A stretch of 64,000 nt of DNA, from positions 133,985 to 197,984 of the forward strand of contig NZ_RHUM01000003.1 in NCBI RefSeq assembly GCF_003937915.1, read 5' to 3'. This DNA is from Erwinia sp. 198. GTDB lineage: Bacteria > Pseudomonadota > Gammaproteobacteria > Enterobacterales > Enterobacteriaceae. Both the position numbers and the translations under genes were made by a program. Below, one piece after another: positions 10,036 through 18,754 of the stretch (position 1 is the stretch's first letter; every line of letters starts with the position of its first letter). A model generated the notes under the pieces. It searched no databases. It saw only the letters and a program-made list of their open reading frames with translations, and was not told the DNA's origin.

Positions 10036-10866
10036 TTATGTATCGACCCTGGTGGGTACCGACTTCAAACACTCTTTATTTTTTGAACGTCTTAGCGGAT
10101 CGAAAAACCAGCCCCATTTATTGAAATATCTTATCGATGATAAAATATGTTGCAATAAGAGGTATTTGCTTTTATAAGATCCTTTCTTAAAAAGATGTGT
10201 AATAGTGACATCTGAATAGTAAATAATATCAGTATACTTTAAGGCTCGGCGGCAAAGATCAATATCTTCCATATACATAAAGTATCTGTCATCAAAACCT
10301 TCCAGTTTGGCAAGTAGTTCGGATTCTAAAAACATAAAACAGCCGGACACTGAAGGTACGGTGAAAATTTTCGAAAAATCTGCGTTTCGCAGCTCATATT
10401 TATTATCGAGATCTTTTGCCAGTGCCGGGATAAACCGACGAGCAAACAGGTTTACCGGCGTAGGTAACAGCCGGCAGCTAAACTGTTTTGATCCGTCCGA
10501 ATAAACAATCGAGGGAGAAACAAATTTATATTTCTTCTGTTTGGCTACGTGATATAAGGCGGAAACAGATCCTTCATGAAAGCGTATATCAGGATTGCAG
10601 ATTAAAAAATACTCAGACTGTTTGAGATATTTTTTTATTGCAATGTTGTGTCCCGCGCCAAACCCACGGTTGCTTCCAGCCCGGATATAGTCGACTCGCG
10701 GATGATGCAACTTTGCAGCCCAATCAGCACCGCCATTGTCCACCAACACGATCTTTTCTATCGTTTCCTCGCTTAACAGAGAAGCCAGCGTTGGCTCAAT
10801 GTCTGTCTGAGTATGACGATACAGAACGATTGAGGCGACTATTTGCATATATGGGTTATCATCCAT
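10036..10866 (-). CDS. wbbL: WbbL-like rhamnosyltransferase (GT2)
   Basis: 276-residue GT-A glycosyltransferase. ASIVLYRHTQTDIEPTL at the start, IVLVDNGGADW, GSNRGFGAGHNIAIKKYL and YFLICNPDIRFH (DxD-like NPD) are typical of dTDP-rhamnosyl transferases. YMEDIDLCRRAL carries the usual ED motif. The protein resembles E. coli WbbL, which adds rhamnose to GlcNAc-PP-undecaprenol. In the O12-type system WbbL makes the adaptor that WbbB extends, and rfbABCD next door supply dTDP-rhamnose. The ATG at 10866 has AGGTTT upstream and is preferred over an ATG six codons later. A 7-bp hairpin lies in the 82-base gap to rfbD (10888-10904). The product linkage is inferred. Confidence 0.8.
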   Translation of the reverse strand: MDDNPYMQIVASIVLYRHTQTDIEPTLASLLSEETIEKIVLVDNGGADWAAKLHHPRVDYIRAGSNRGFGAGHNIAIKKYLKQSEYFLICNPDIRFHEGSVSALYHVAKQKKYKFVSPSIVYSDGSKQFSCRLLPTPVNLFARRFIPALAKDLDNKYELRNADFSKIFTVPSVSGCFMFLESELLAKLEGFDDRYFMYMEDIDLCRRALKYTDIIYYSDVTITHLFKKGSYKSKYLLLQHILSSIRYFNKWGWFFDPLRRSKNKECLKSVPTRVDT

Positions 10867-10948
10867 CGTTAAACCTGTCTGAAATTAGCACCCGTCCCGG
10901 GTGCCGGTCCGTTGTTCTGATTTGCATGTTGCGTGAACGTCAGGTTTT

Positions 10949-11827
10949 TCAGGTTAGACTGGTCTTCAGCTTTTGCAATACGTAATCAACGCGCGGCGGC
11001 CAGCTAACGGGCTTAATACCTGCGGCAGCGATTTTATCTGTAGACATAACTGAATACTTTGGCCTTTTCGCTGGTGTAGGAAACTGAGCCGTAGGAATAG
11101 GCGACAGCTCAGGCATTTTTTCCAGCAGTCCAATAGTGAAAGCCTTTTGAAAAATAGCGTTTGCGAACCCATACCAGCTTACTTCGCCCACGCCGCTGTA
11201 ATGATAAATACCTGTAGGCCGCGAGACGGCGAATATTATCTCCATTACGGCACTGGCTATATCGCCTGCGTAGGTAGGACAGCCGCGCTGATCGTCAATA
11301 ATGCTCAGGCCAGGCCGTTCTTTACCCAGACGCAGCATCGTTTTCAGGAAGTTATTTCCATACTCACTGAATACCCAGGATGTTCTCAGCACTATGGACT
11401 GTTCACAGGACAATGCAGCTTTTTCACCAGCCAGCTTGGTCGACCCATAAACGCTTTGTGGATCGCAGGGGTGATCTTCAAGCCAGGGCGTGTCTGACTC
11501 GCCATTAAAGACGTAATCGGTGGAAATATGGACAAAAAACGCATGGTAGCGCTGAGCGGCGAGCGCAATGTTTTCCACGGCCTGCACGTTTACATTCCAG
11601 GCACCCTCGGGATCGGATTCAGCGCGATCGACCGCGGTATAAGCAGCGGCATTAAAAATGACGTTCGGCTGAAACTGAGCGACAAGACGATCGACCGCCG
11701 CCGCATCAGTGATATCAAGCTGTGAACGATCGGTCGCCAGCAATTCAACCTGGGGGAATTTCTCTTTGGCAAGATCCTGAAAGCAGGAGCCAACCTGCCC
11801 GGATGCGCCCGTTAGCAGCACTTTCAT
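10949..11827 (-). CDS. rfbD: RfbD (RmlD), dTDP-4-dehydrorhamnose reductase
   Basis: 292-residue NAD(P)H-dependent short-chain reductase, the last step of dTDP-L-rhamnose synthesis. The Rossmann motif GASGQVGSCF is at the N-terminus. The active-site tyrosine and lysine are in SVYGSTKLAGE, preceded by FVHISTDYVFNG. Its start overlaps the rfbC stop by four bases (ATGA). It is the second gene of the reverse-strand O-antigen operon. Confidence 0.95.
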   Translation of the reverse strand: MKVLLTGASGQVGSCFQDLAKEKFPQVELLATDRSQLDITDAAAVDRLVAQFQPNVIFNAAAYTAVDRAESDPEGAWNVNVQAVENIALAAQRYHAFFVHISTDYVFNGESDTPWLEDHPCDPQSVYGSTKLAGEKAALSCEQSIVLRTSWVFSEYGNNFLKTMLRLGKERPGLSIIDDQRGCPTYAGDIASAVMEIIFAVSRPTGIYHYSGVGEVSWYGFANAIFQKAFTIGLLEKMPELSPIPTAQFPTPAKRPKYSVMSTDKIAAAGIKPVSWPPRVDYVLQKLKTSLT

Positions 11828-12360
11828 TTAAACAGCTCTCTGAACAGTTTGCCTTGGGCATCTTTACCGGACAGTAATGGCTCAGCGACAGGCCACTCGA
11901 TACTCAGATCCGGATCGTTCCACAACAGGCAACCTTCGTTTTGCGGGTCATAGTAATCAGTACATTTGTATTCAAAATCGGCAAATTCTGAAATTACGAC
12001 GAACCCGTGCGCCAGACCGGGCGGAACCCAGAATTGATTTTTATTTGTTTCAGAGAGATATACCCCAGTCCACTGACCAAACGTAGGCGACTGCGGGCGA
12101 ATATCTACTGCCACATCAAAAACTTCGCCACGTACAACGCGTACCAGCTTGCCCTGCGGCTTTGAGGTCTGAAAATGTAGGCCTCTTAAAACGCCCTGAG
12201 ACGAACGAGAGTGATTGTCCTGTACAAAATCTAAATCTATGTCCAGTAGCGTTTGATAACGCTCTTTCTGGAAAGTTTCGAGGAAAAAACCTCGCTCATC
12301 GCCAAAAACCTTCGGTTCAATGAGTTTTACACCCTGTACACGCGTCTCAGTTACTTTCAT
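11824..12360 (-). CDS. rfbC: RfbC (RmlC), dTDP-4-dehydrorhamnose 3,5-epimerase
   Basis: 178-residue cupin enzyme that epimerises carbons 3 and 5 of dTDP-4-keto-6-deoxyglucose. The family run IEPKVFGDERGFFLETFQ, the catalytic histidine in VLRGLHFQ and PPGLAHGFVV are visible. The ATG at 12360 (MKVTETR) is chosen over a GTG two codons upstream because the alignment to known RfbC proteins begins there. It is the first gene of the reverse-strand operon that ends at 4159. Confidence 0.95.
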   Translation of the reverse strand: MKVTETRVQGVKLIEPKVFGDERGFFLETFQKERYQTLLDIDLDFVQDNHSRSSQGVLRGLHFQTSKPQGKLVRVVRGEVFDVAVDIRPQSPTFGQWTGVYLSETNKNQFWVPPGLAHGFVVISEFADFEYKCTDYYDPQNEGCLLWNDPDLSIEWPVAEPLLSGKDAQGKLFRELFK

Positions 12361-12837
12361 TCGCACACCGTTTCATCTGTTAAAACTTGCTTCGAACGCG
12401 GGCTCGTACTGTCAAGCCATTTAATAAAGTCGAAGCCTACAGTTTCAAAAGTCCGATCTTAACATTAACTCGATAGTCGCTGAACCCTGTACCGGTAATT
12501 CTTTTTCCAATTCCACATATGCATTTGGAAAGGATTTTCGTAAAAAAAACACAGTCTATCTTGACTTACAATAACTTTAACCGTAACAAACTTGATGGTT
12601 CCCTGAAGCTGGCACCTTTCCCTTCAGACGTTTTTTGTAGCTTCAATTGAAAATTATAAATAAGAGTGATATCAGAAAAAACTGTTGCTGACTGCGTGTT
12701 TTTTGCTCTTCTATGGTTGAGGCGATTGTGGTTACAGGTATAATTTGCTTTCTTAACCTGTGGTCTGGTTATCTCTCTGATCCTGCGGCTTAATATGCTG
12801 GATAACTTCGCGATAGCAAATGAGTGAGCTTTAATTC
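12361..12837. promoter_or_regulatory. divergent control region between rfbC and rfbB
   Basis: This 477-base AT-rich non-coding stretch lies between the two rhamnose transcription units. On the forward strand TTGAGG (12717-12722) and TATAAT (12739-12744), 16 bases apart, form a good rfbB promoter. On the reverse strand a TATAAT sits at 12658-12653 without a convincing -35. I find no JUMPstart/ops element here, unlike in front of the exopolysaccharide operon. Confidence 0.55.
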
Positions 12838-13902
12838 ATGAAAATTCTTGTAACAGGCGGTGCGGGTTTTATCGGTTCAGCCGTCGTCAGGCATCTGATT
12901 AATGATATTCAGGCGACGGTACTGGTGGTGGATAGCCTGACCTATGCTGGAAATCTGGAATCTTTAGCTGTCGTGTCACAAAATTCAGGCTATCAGTTTA
13001 TGCAGGCTGACATTTGCGATGCGGCCGCCATGGAAAAAGCCTTTACTGAATTCCAACCGGATGCCGTGATGCATCTGGCAGCAGAAAGTCATGTTGACCG
13101 CTCTATCGATGGGCCTGCTGCATTTATCGAAACCAACATTGTAGGCACCTATACACTGTTAGAAGCGGCTCGTGCTTACTGGTCTGCGCTTGGCGCTGAA
13201 AAAAAGGCCGCTTTCCGTTTCCACCATATCTCCACCGATGAAGTTTATGGCGACCTGCACGGTACGAACGACCTTTTTGTGGAAACCACACCTTATGCGC
13301 CAAGCAGCCCTTACTCTGCCTCTAAAGCTTCCAGCGATCATCTGGTGCGCGCGTGGCACCGTACCTACGGCCTACCGGTCATTATTACCAATTGTTCAAA
13401 TAACTATGGTCCTTATCACTTTCCAGAAAAACTGATCCCTCTGGTGATCCTGAACGCGCTGGCCGGTAAGCCGCTGCCCGTTTACGGCGAAGGGCTACAG
13501 ATCCGCGACTGGCTCTATGTCGAAGATCACGCGCGCGCGTTGTATAAAGTCGTCTCAGAAGGTGAAGTGGGCGAAACCTACAATATTGGCGGCCACAACG
13601 AGCGTAAAAATATTGAAGTGGTAAAAACTATTTGTACGATCCTGGATGAGCTGATCGCTGATAAACCGAACGGTGTCACCCACTTTGCCGAGCTAATCAC
13701 GCACGTTACCGATCGCCCTGGCCATGATATGCGCTACGCCATTGATGCCGGCAAAATCGCGCGCGAGCTGGGTTGGAAGCCGCAGGAAACTTTTGAAACC
13801 GGTATTCGTAAAACCGTTGAGTGGTATCTGAATAATAGCGAATGGTGGCAGCGTGTGCAGAGCGGCGCCTATGCAGGCGAACGTCTGGGTTTAAATAAAT
13901 AA
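12838..13902 (+). CDS. rfbB: RfbB (RmlB), dTDP-glucose 4,6-dehydratase
   Basis: 354-residue NAD-dependent short-chain dehydratase, the second step of dTDP-rhamnose synthesis. [14 protein letters not shown] binds [14 protein letters not shown] holds the catalytic Asp-Glu region, and [14 protein letters not shown] holds the active-site tyrosine and lysine. The length is normal. It is co-transcribed with rfbA (10-base gap) and divergent from rfbC/rfbD, so the four rhamnose genes are split over two promoters. Confidence 0.96.
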   Translation: MKILVTGGAGFIGSAVVRHLINDIQATVLVVDSLTYAGNLESLAVVSQNSGYQFMQADICDAAAMEKAFTEFQPDAVMHLAAESHVDRSIDGPAAFIETNIVGTYTLLEAARAYWSALGAEKKAAFRFHHISTDEVYGDLHGTNDLFVETTPYAPSSPYSASKASSDHLVRAWHRTYGLPVIITNCSNNYGPYHFPEKLIPLVILNALAGKPLPVYGEGLQIRDWLYVEDHARALYKVVSEGEVGETYNIGGHNERKNIEVVKTICTILDELIADKPNGVTHFAELITHVTDRPGHDMRYAIDAGKIARELGWKPQETFETGIRKTVEWYLNNSEWWQRVQSGAYAGERLGLNK

Positions 13903-13912
13903 AAGGTATTTT

Positions 13913-14785
13913 ATGAAAGGCATCGTTTTAGCCGGAGGCTCCGGAACGCGTCTGTACCCTATCACTCGCGGCATTTCAAAACAGCTGCTGCCCATTTACG
14001 ATAAGCCGATGATCTATCATCCGCTTTCCGTGCTCATGCTGTCAGGGATCAAAGAAATTTTGATTATCACCACGCCAGACGATATGCCCTCTTTTCAGCG
14101 TTTGCTGGGTGACGGCAGCCAGTTTGGCATTCAGCTGGAATATGCGGTCCAGCCTTCTCCGGATGGTCTGGCACAGGCTTTTATTATCGGTGAGGAATTT
14201 ATCGCTGGTGATTCCTGCGCGCTGGTGCTGGGCGACAATATTTTCTTTGGTCAGAGTTTTGGGAAAAAACTGGAAACCGCCGCGCAGTTAAAAAGCGGCG
14301 CGACCGTGTTTGGTTACCAGGTAATGGATCCGGAACGTTTTGGCGTAGTGGAATTCGATGAAAACTTCCGAGCGCTTTCTATTGAAGAAAAACCGTTGAA
14401 GCCGAAATCGCATTGGGCCGTCACCGGCCTCTATTTCTACGATAACAGCGTAGTAGAAATGGCTAAGCAGGTTAAACCTTCCCATCGTGGAGAGCTTGAA
14501 ATCACCACGCTGAACGAAATGTATATGGAAAAAGGTCAGCTGAACGTTGAACTGCTGGGGCGCGGCTTCGCCTGGCTGGATACGGGCACGCACGACAGCC
14601 TTATTGAAGCGTCGCAGTTTATCCATACTATCGAGAAACGTCAGGGCATGAAGGTTGCCTGTCTGGAAGAGATAGCCTGGCGTAAAGGCTGGCTGAATTA
14701 TGAGGAAGTAGCAGTACAGGCAAAACTGCTGTCAAAAACTTCCTATGGTCAGTATTTGCAAAATCTGATCGACGAAAAGATTTAA
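13913..14785 (+). CDS. rfbA: RfbA (RmlA), glucose-1-phosphate thymidylyltransferase
   Basis: 290-residue nucleotidyltransferase that makes dTDP-glucose from glucose 1-phosphate and dTTP. The signature [11 protein letters not shown]...[11 protein letters not shown] is at the N-terminus. [11 protein letters not shown] and [13 protein letters not shown], part of the active site, follow. The length matches the family. A ribosome site (AAAGGTATT) lies in the short gap after rfbB. A strong terminator follows the stop. Confidence 0.96.
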   Translation: MKGIVLAGGSGTRLYPITRGISKQLLPIYDKPMIYHPLSVLMLSGIKEILIITTPDDMPSFQRLLGDGSQFGIQLEYAVQPSPDGLAQAFIIGEEFIAGDSCALVLGDNIFFGQSFGKKLETAAQLKSGATVFGYQVMDPERFGVVEFDENFRALSIEEKPLKPKSHWAVTGLYFYDNSVVEMAKQVKPSHRGELEITTLNEMYMEKGQLNVELLGRGFAWLDTGTHDSLIEASQFIHTIEKRQGMKVACLEEIAWRKGWLNYEEVAVQAKLLSKTSYGQYLQNLIDEKI

Positions 14786-14809
14786 AAAAGCACAGCGGAA
14801 GCTGTGCTC
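14784..14809 (-). terminator. terminator of galF-galE, reverse strand
   Basis: Stem AGCACAG / CTGTGCT (14790-14808) is followed on the reverse strand by TTTTTT. It sits 40 bases beyond the galE stop and mirrors the hairpin at 14824-14843. Confidence 0.75.
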
Positions 14810-14822
14810 GACGTCCTACCTG

Positions 14823-14850
14823 AAGCACAGCTTTCGCTGTGCTTTTTTTT
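14823..14850 (+). terminator. terminator of rfbB-rfbA, forward strand
   Basis: Stem AGCACAGC / GCTGTGCT with loop TTTC is followed by TTTTTTT. The T-run reaches the galE stop codon on the other strand. The hairpin is a near-perfect inverted copy (19 of 20 bases) of the one at 14789-14808. Confidence 0.85.
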
Positions 14851-15862
14851 ACTTATAACCGTTAGGGTTATTGCTCTGCCAGTTCCAGGTGTCGCGCATC
14901 ATCTCATCGATGCCGCGTGAGACGCGCCAGTTCAGCTCTTTGTCCGCCAGCGAGGCGTCGGCCCAGAACGCCGCCAGATCGCCATCGCGACGAGGCGAGA
15001 CCTGATAAGGCACCGGGCGTCCGGAAGCCTTCTCGAACGCCTTCACCATTTCCAGTACGGAATAGCCTTCGCCCGCGCCCAGGTTATAAGCTTTATAACC
15101 GTTGATAGCCGACAGATGATCCAGCGCTTTCAGGTGGCCTTCTGCCAGATCCATCACGTGAATATAGTCACGTACGCCGGTACCGTCTTTAGTCGGATAG
15201 TCGTCGCCGAAGATCCCCAGCTTCTCCAGGCGGCCAATCGCAACCTGCGCGATATAAGGCAGCAGGTTGTTAGGGATACCGTTTGGATCCTCGCCAATCT
15301 GGCCGGATTCATGCGCGCCTACCGGGTTAAAGTAACGCAGCGCGATGGCTTTCAGCTCCGGATTGGCTTTGGCATAGTCACGCAGGATCAGTTCAACCAT
15401 CAGCTTAGAGGTGCCGTAAGGGCTGGTCGTGCCGCCGATTGGCGTAGTCTCAACGTAAGGTACCGGCGCATCCGCGCCGTAAACGGTGGCGGAAGAGCTG
15501 AAAATAAACTGATTTACGCCGGCAGCGCGCATCTCTTCCAACAGCACCAGCGTGCCGGTCACATTATTCTGATAATACTCCAGCGGCATACGGGTAGATT
15601 CCCCCACCGCCTTCAGACCAGCAAAGTGAATAACCGCAGTGATATTGTGCTGAGCGAAAAGGTCGCGCAGACAGGCGCGATCCAGGATATCGCCTTCGCA
15701 AAAAACGGCCTTTTTACCGGTCAGCTTTTCTACCCGAACGATAGATTCGCGGGAAGCGTTGCTCAGGTTATCCAGAACCACCACGTCGTCGCCGCGCTCC
15801 AGAAGCGTCAGCACCGTGTGCGAACCGATGTAGCCCGCTCCGCCCGTTACCAAAATAGCCAT
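14849..15862 (-). CDS. galE: GalE, UDP-glucose 4-epimerase
   Basis: 337-residue NAD-dependent epimerase interconverting UDP-glucose and UDP-galactose. [15 protein letters not shown] binds [12 protein letters not shown] and [11 protein letters not shown] hold the catalytic serine/threonine, tyrosine and lysine. The length matches E. coli GalE (338). It lies directly downstream of galF. The neighbourhood suggests it supplies UDP-galactose for the exopolysaccharide, since amylovoran- and stewartan-type polymers are galactose-rich. Confidence 0.96.
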   Translation of the reverse strand: MAILVTGGAGYIGSHTVLTLLERGDDVVVLDNLSNASRESIVRVEKLTGKKAVFCEGDILDRACLRDLFAQHNITAVIHFAGLKAVGESTRMPLEYYQNNVTGTLVLLEEMRAAGVNQFIFSSSATVYGADAPVPYVETTPIGGTTSPYGTSKLMVELILRDYAKANPELKAIALRYFNPVGAHESGQIGEDPNGIPNNLLPYIAQVAIGRLEKLGIFGDDYPTKDGTGVRDYIHVMDLAEGHLKALDHLSAINGYKAYNLGAGEGYSVLEMVKAFEKASGRPVPYQVSPRRDGDLAAFWADASLADKELNWRVSRGIDEMMRDTWNWQSNNPNGYK

Positions 15863-15910
15863 ATTGACTCCTTTATGGCCGCGCTGGCGCGACCATTAAA
15901 TAATGGGAAA

Positions 15911-16807
15911 TTACTTAGCCAGGATCTTTTTGATTTCTTCGCGGAACTCGCGGCCCTGCGCGTTGTTTCTCAGTCCCCAGGAGACAAAAGCTTTCATGTA
16001 GCCTAATTTACGGCCGCAGTCGAAGCTGGTACCGGTCAGCTGTTGTGCGTCAACACGCTGCTTTTTCGCCAGGCTGGCAATAGCGTCAGTCAGCTGGTAG
16101 CGGCCCCATGCGCCCGGTTCCAGATTTTCCAGCTCGGCCCAGATATCGGCGGACAGCACGTAGCGGCCTACCGCAGCCAGATCGGATTGCAGCGTCTGCG
16201 GCTGATCCGGTTTCTCGACGAACTCCAGGATCTGGCTGGTCTGGCCCGGGTTATCCATGACTTCTTTTGTTTTAATCACGGAGTATTCGGAAAGGTCGGC
16301 TTCAGGCATATGGTGCGCCAACACCTGGCTGTGGCCGGTTTCTTCAAAACGCGCAACCATCGCGGCCAGGTTATAGCGCAGCGGATCGGCAGTAGAATCG
16401 TCCAGCAGCACGTCCGGCAGGACGACCACAAAAGCTTCGTCGTGCAGCATAGGACGAGCGCACAGAATAGAGTTAGCCAGGCCCAGCGGCTGTGGCTGAC
16501 GCACGTTCATGATGGTCACGCCTGGCGGACAGATTGACTGCACTTCACTCAGCAGCGAACGCTTCACGCGCGCTTCCAGCAGGGCTTCCAGCTCATAAGA
16601 GGTATCGAAATGGTTTTCAACCGCATTCTTGGACGCGTGGGTGACCAGAACAATTTCCTTGATGCCTGCCGCTACGCACTCGTCGATGATGTACTGGATC
16701 ATCGGCTTGTCGACAACGGGCAGCATCTCTTTAGGAATGGCTTTTGTAGCAGGGAGCATGTGCATACCCAGACCCGCAACGGGGATAACTGCTTTAAGCT
16801 TGGTCAT
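15911..16807 (-). CDS. galF: GalF, GalU-like UTP-glucose-1-phosphate uridylyltransferase paralog
   Basis: 298-residue protein of the bacterial UDP-glucose pyrophosphorylase family. The N-terminus reads [19 protein letters not shown]. The MHMLP version marks GalF, where GalU has TRMLP. IEKPDQ-type and YVLSADIW motifs are present ([22 protein letters not shown]). GalF has weak catalytic activity and is thought to modulate GalU and the UDP-glucose pool. Position between the exopolysaccharide operon and the O-antigen locus is classic for galF. Confidence 0.93.
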   Translation of the reverse strand: MTKLKAVIPVAGLGMHMLPATKAIPKEMLPVVDKPMIQYIIDECVAAGIKEIVLVTHASKNAVENHFDTSYELEALLEARVKRSLLSEVQSICPPGVTIMNVRQPQPLGLANSILCARPMLHDEAFVVVLPDVLLDDSTADPLRYNLAAMVARFEETGHSQVLAHHMPEADLSEYSVIKTKEVMDNPGQTSQILEFVEKPDQPQTLQSDLAAVGRYVLSADIWAELENLEPGAWGRYQLTDAIASLAKKQRVDAQQLTGTSFDCGRKLGYMKAFVSWGLRNNAQGREFREEIKKILAK

Positions 16808-17232
16808 ATTTTTTCCATATAAATGAAGTAAAAAACGTTCAGCAAGTATGCATTAAAGTGATATTCAGCAAGTATAATCTTAATCTGAAAATTTAGCTGC
16901 GGCTGGCCCATATAAGGGCGCGGCATTTTAATGCTCAGCTCAAGACTTTTCATAAATGCACGCGGCAAACGGCCCTTGTGCTGCGGGCCTGCAAACGCAG
17001 GCGGCGCGGCTTTGCCAGACTTTGCACTGAACGCGTTCAGTTTCGGTAACTTATCGGGCTTAAATAAAAAAAGGCCATTGCCGCAGCAATCGCCTTTACC
17101 TGTTTTAGCTTAGCGCTGAATTAATTGTGGGCTATTCGATAAGTCCGCACAAAAATATAATTACGCTGCACTCAGCGGCAAATTTACTCTGCCGCTTTAA
17201 TAAAGATTATCTGAAACTAATAGTGCGATTTA
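16808..17232. promoter_or_regulatory. non-coding region upstream of galF and downstream of amsK
   Basis: 425 bases without a credible gene. They hold the exopolysaccharide operon terminator at 17065-17097 and the presumed galF promoter region. The 12-base word TTCAGCAAGTAT occurs twice in direct orientation (16838-16849 and 16864-16875), 26 bases apart, within 70 bases of the galF start. Read on the reverse strand the second copy includes TATACT, a possible -10. Confidence 0.4.
17065..17097 (-). terminator. terminator at the end of the exopolysaccharide operon
   Basis: On the reverse strand GGCGATTGC / GCAATGGCC forms a stem around TGCG and is followed by TTTTTTTATTT. It lies about 140 bases beyond amsK. 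Confidence 0.8.
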
Positions 17233-18462
17233 TTAACGCTTAGCCAGCTTTTCCAGCGTTTCCGCCAGTTCCTGATAGGCAATATGCTGGTTAAACTCCG
17301 TTTCCACTTTTTGGCGGGCGGCGGCGACCACGGGCGCGACGTCCACATCGCCTTTGGACAACCGGAACAGGATATCGCTCAGCGCCTGCGCGTCGCCTTC
17401 CGGTGCCAGCCAGCCGGACACATTGTTTTCAATCAGCTCCGGAATGCCACTGTGATCGCTGGAAACCACCGGTAGCCCTACGGCCATGGCTTCCATCAGC
17501 GCGACGGGAATACCTTCCATATCGCCATCGGCGGCAGTCAGCGAAGGCAGCAGGAAGATGTCGGCTTCGTCCAGGTAACGCTTAATCTCTTCCTGAGGCT
17601 TAAAGCCGACCATCTGCACGCAGTCTTCCAGCCGGGCCTGCCGAATGGTGTCACGCATCTGATCTTCCATATCGCCATTGCCGATAATGGTGTACTGGAA
17701 ATTAGCGCCTTTCTCTTTCAGATACTTACAGGCTTCTACCGCCACGCCCAGCCCTTTTTTCTCGGTCAGACGCGCCACGGTAAGGATCCGTAACGGCTGA
17801 TGCAGCGCTTCACGCGCTTTCATATTGAATTTTTCAGGTTCAATACCCATCCGCGTGACCTGGATTTTCTCCGGCGGGCAGCCCATGGCAATCAGCTTTC
17901 TTTCCCACAGATGGCTGATAGGCAGCAGCAGCTCGGTATCGCGGAAAAGGATGGGATAATCTTTACGGTGCTCGTTGAGGATAAAGCGACGGGAAATATC
18001 CGCACCGTGAAAAACCGTCGCCTGTTTGCCGCGCAGCACGTTCAGCTCGCGCAGCTTGTTAGCCAGCGCGCCCGCATAGCCGAAATGCACCAGAAACACA
18101 TCTGACGTAATAGGTTTTTTGGCCCAGGCGACGATAGCCGGCAGCAGCAGCTTCATGGACTGATCGCCATAGCGCCCCACGTTCATGGCTTTAATAACCC
18201 CAGGCTTGAAGAGCTTCGGCAGGATCATTTTCAGGCGCTGCTTCAGCTTTTCCGCATTGCTTTTTTGCTCTTCCGGCAGCAGGTAATGAATACGTTCCGC
18301 CAGGTTGTAGCGATCGAAAGCCGCGTGTCGGTTAACATGATCGCCCGGAAAAACCGAGATGATCTCTACGTCATACCCACTATCAATAAAATGGGTTACC
18401 TGGTTGAGCACAAAGGTTTCTGACGCTACCGGAAAACGCATGGTGAAAAAAGTTAGTTTCAT
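17233..18462 (-). CDS. amsK: AmsK/WcaL-like GT4 glycosyltransferase
   Basis: 409-residue GT-B transferase. The N-terminus FFTMRFPVASETFVLNQVT and the phrases VFHGADISRR, RILTVARLTEKKGLGVAVEA and GDMEGIPVALMEAMAVGLP (the EX7E region) parallel E. coli WcaL and Erwinia AmsK. It should add a side-chain sugar to the lipid-linked repeat at the cytoplasmic face. It is separated from amsF by 292 bases in which amsJ would be expected. No amsL follows; the operon terminates after it. The family is certain, the donor sugar is not. Confidence 0.85.
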   Translation of the reverse strand: MKLTFFTMRFPVASETFVLNQVTHFIDSGYDVEIISVFPGDHVNRHAAFDRYNLAERIHYLLPEEQKSNAEKLKQRLKMILPKLFKPGVIKAMNVGRYGDQSMKLLLPAIVAWAKKPITSDVFLVHFGYAGALANKLRELNVLRGKQATVFHGADISRRFILNEHRKDYPILFRDTELLLPISHLWERKLIAMGCPPEKIQVTRMGIEPEKFNMKAREALHQPLRILTVARLTEKKGLGVAVEACKYLKEKGANFQYTIIGNGDMEDQMRDTIRQARLEDCVQMVGFKPQEEIKRYLDEADIFLLPSLTAADGDMEGIPVALMEAMAVGLPVVSSDHSGIPELIENNVSGWLAPEGDAQALSDILFRLSKGDVDVAPVVAAARQKVETEFNQHIAYQELAETLEKLAKR

Positions 18463-18754
18463 CGATTTACCCTAAAATACTGACGACGTCTTCGGTAGTA
18501 AGTCCCGGGAACGCGCTCCTGCGCAGACTGGCGGATCGCCCGGGGCGAAAGACATAATATTCGCAGCGTCGTATCCACCAAGAGGCGGTTTTAGCAGCGA
18601 GGCAGGAACGTTTCGCCCTGCCCCGAACAGCTCGATCAATTTATCTAATACTAGCAGCTAACCTGTGCGGGTAGACAAGCGTAATTATCCTAAAAATCAA
18701 CCGGCTAGCCTGCTTTTTTACGATTAAAAGCGGGCTGGCCGCCGAAAGCAGCCG
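18463..18754. other. spacer between amsF and amsK where amsJ is expected
   Basis: 292 bases without a recognisable gene. Reading the reverse strand in three frames shows short open stretches but nothing like the C-terminal motifs of polysaccharide pyruvyl transferases. It may be the scar of a deleted amsJ, or simply a spacer. Confidence 0.4.

Noticed and set aside
12361-12837. JUMPstart/ops element in front of the O-antigen genes
   Set aside because: I looked for GGCGGTAG on both strands and did not find it.
16931-17113. 60-codon open frame between galF and amsK
   Set aside because: It crosses the operon terminator on the other strand and has no coding signs.
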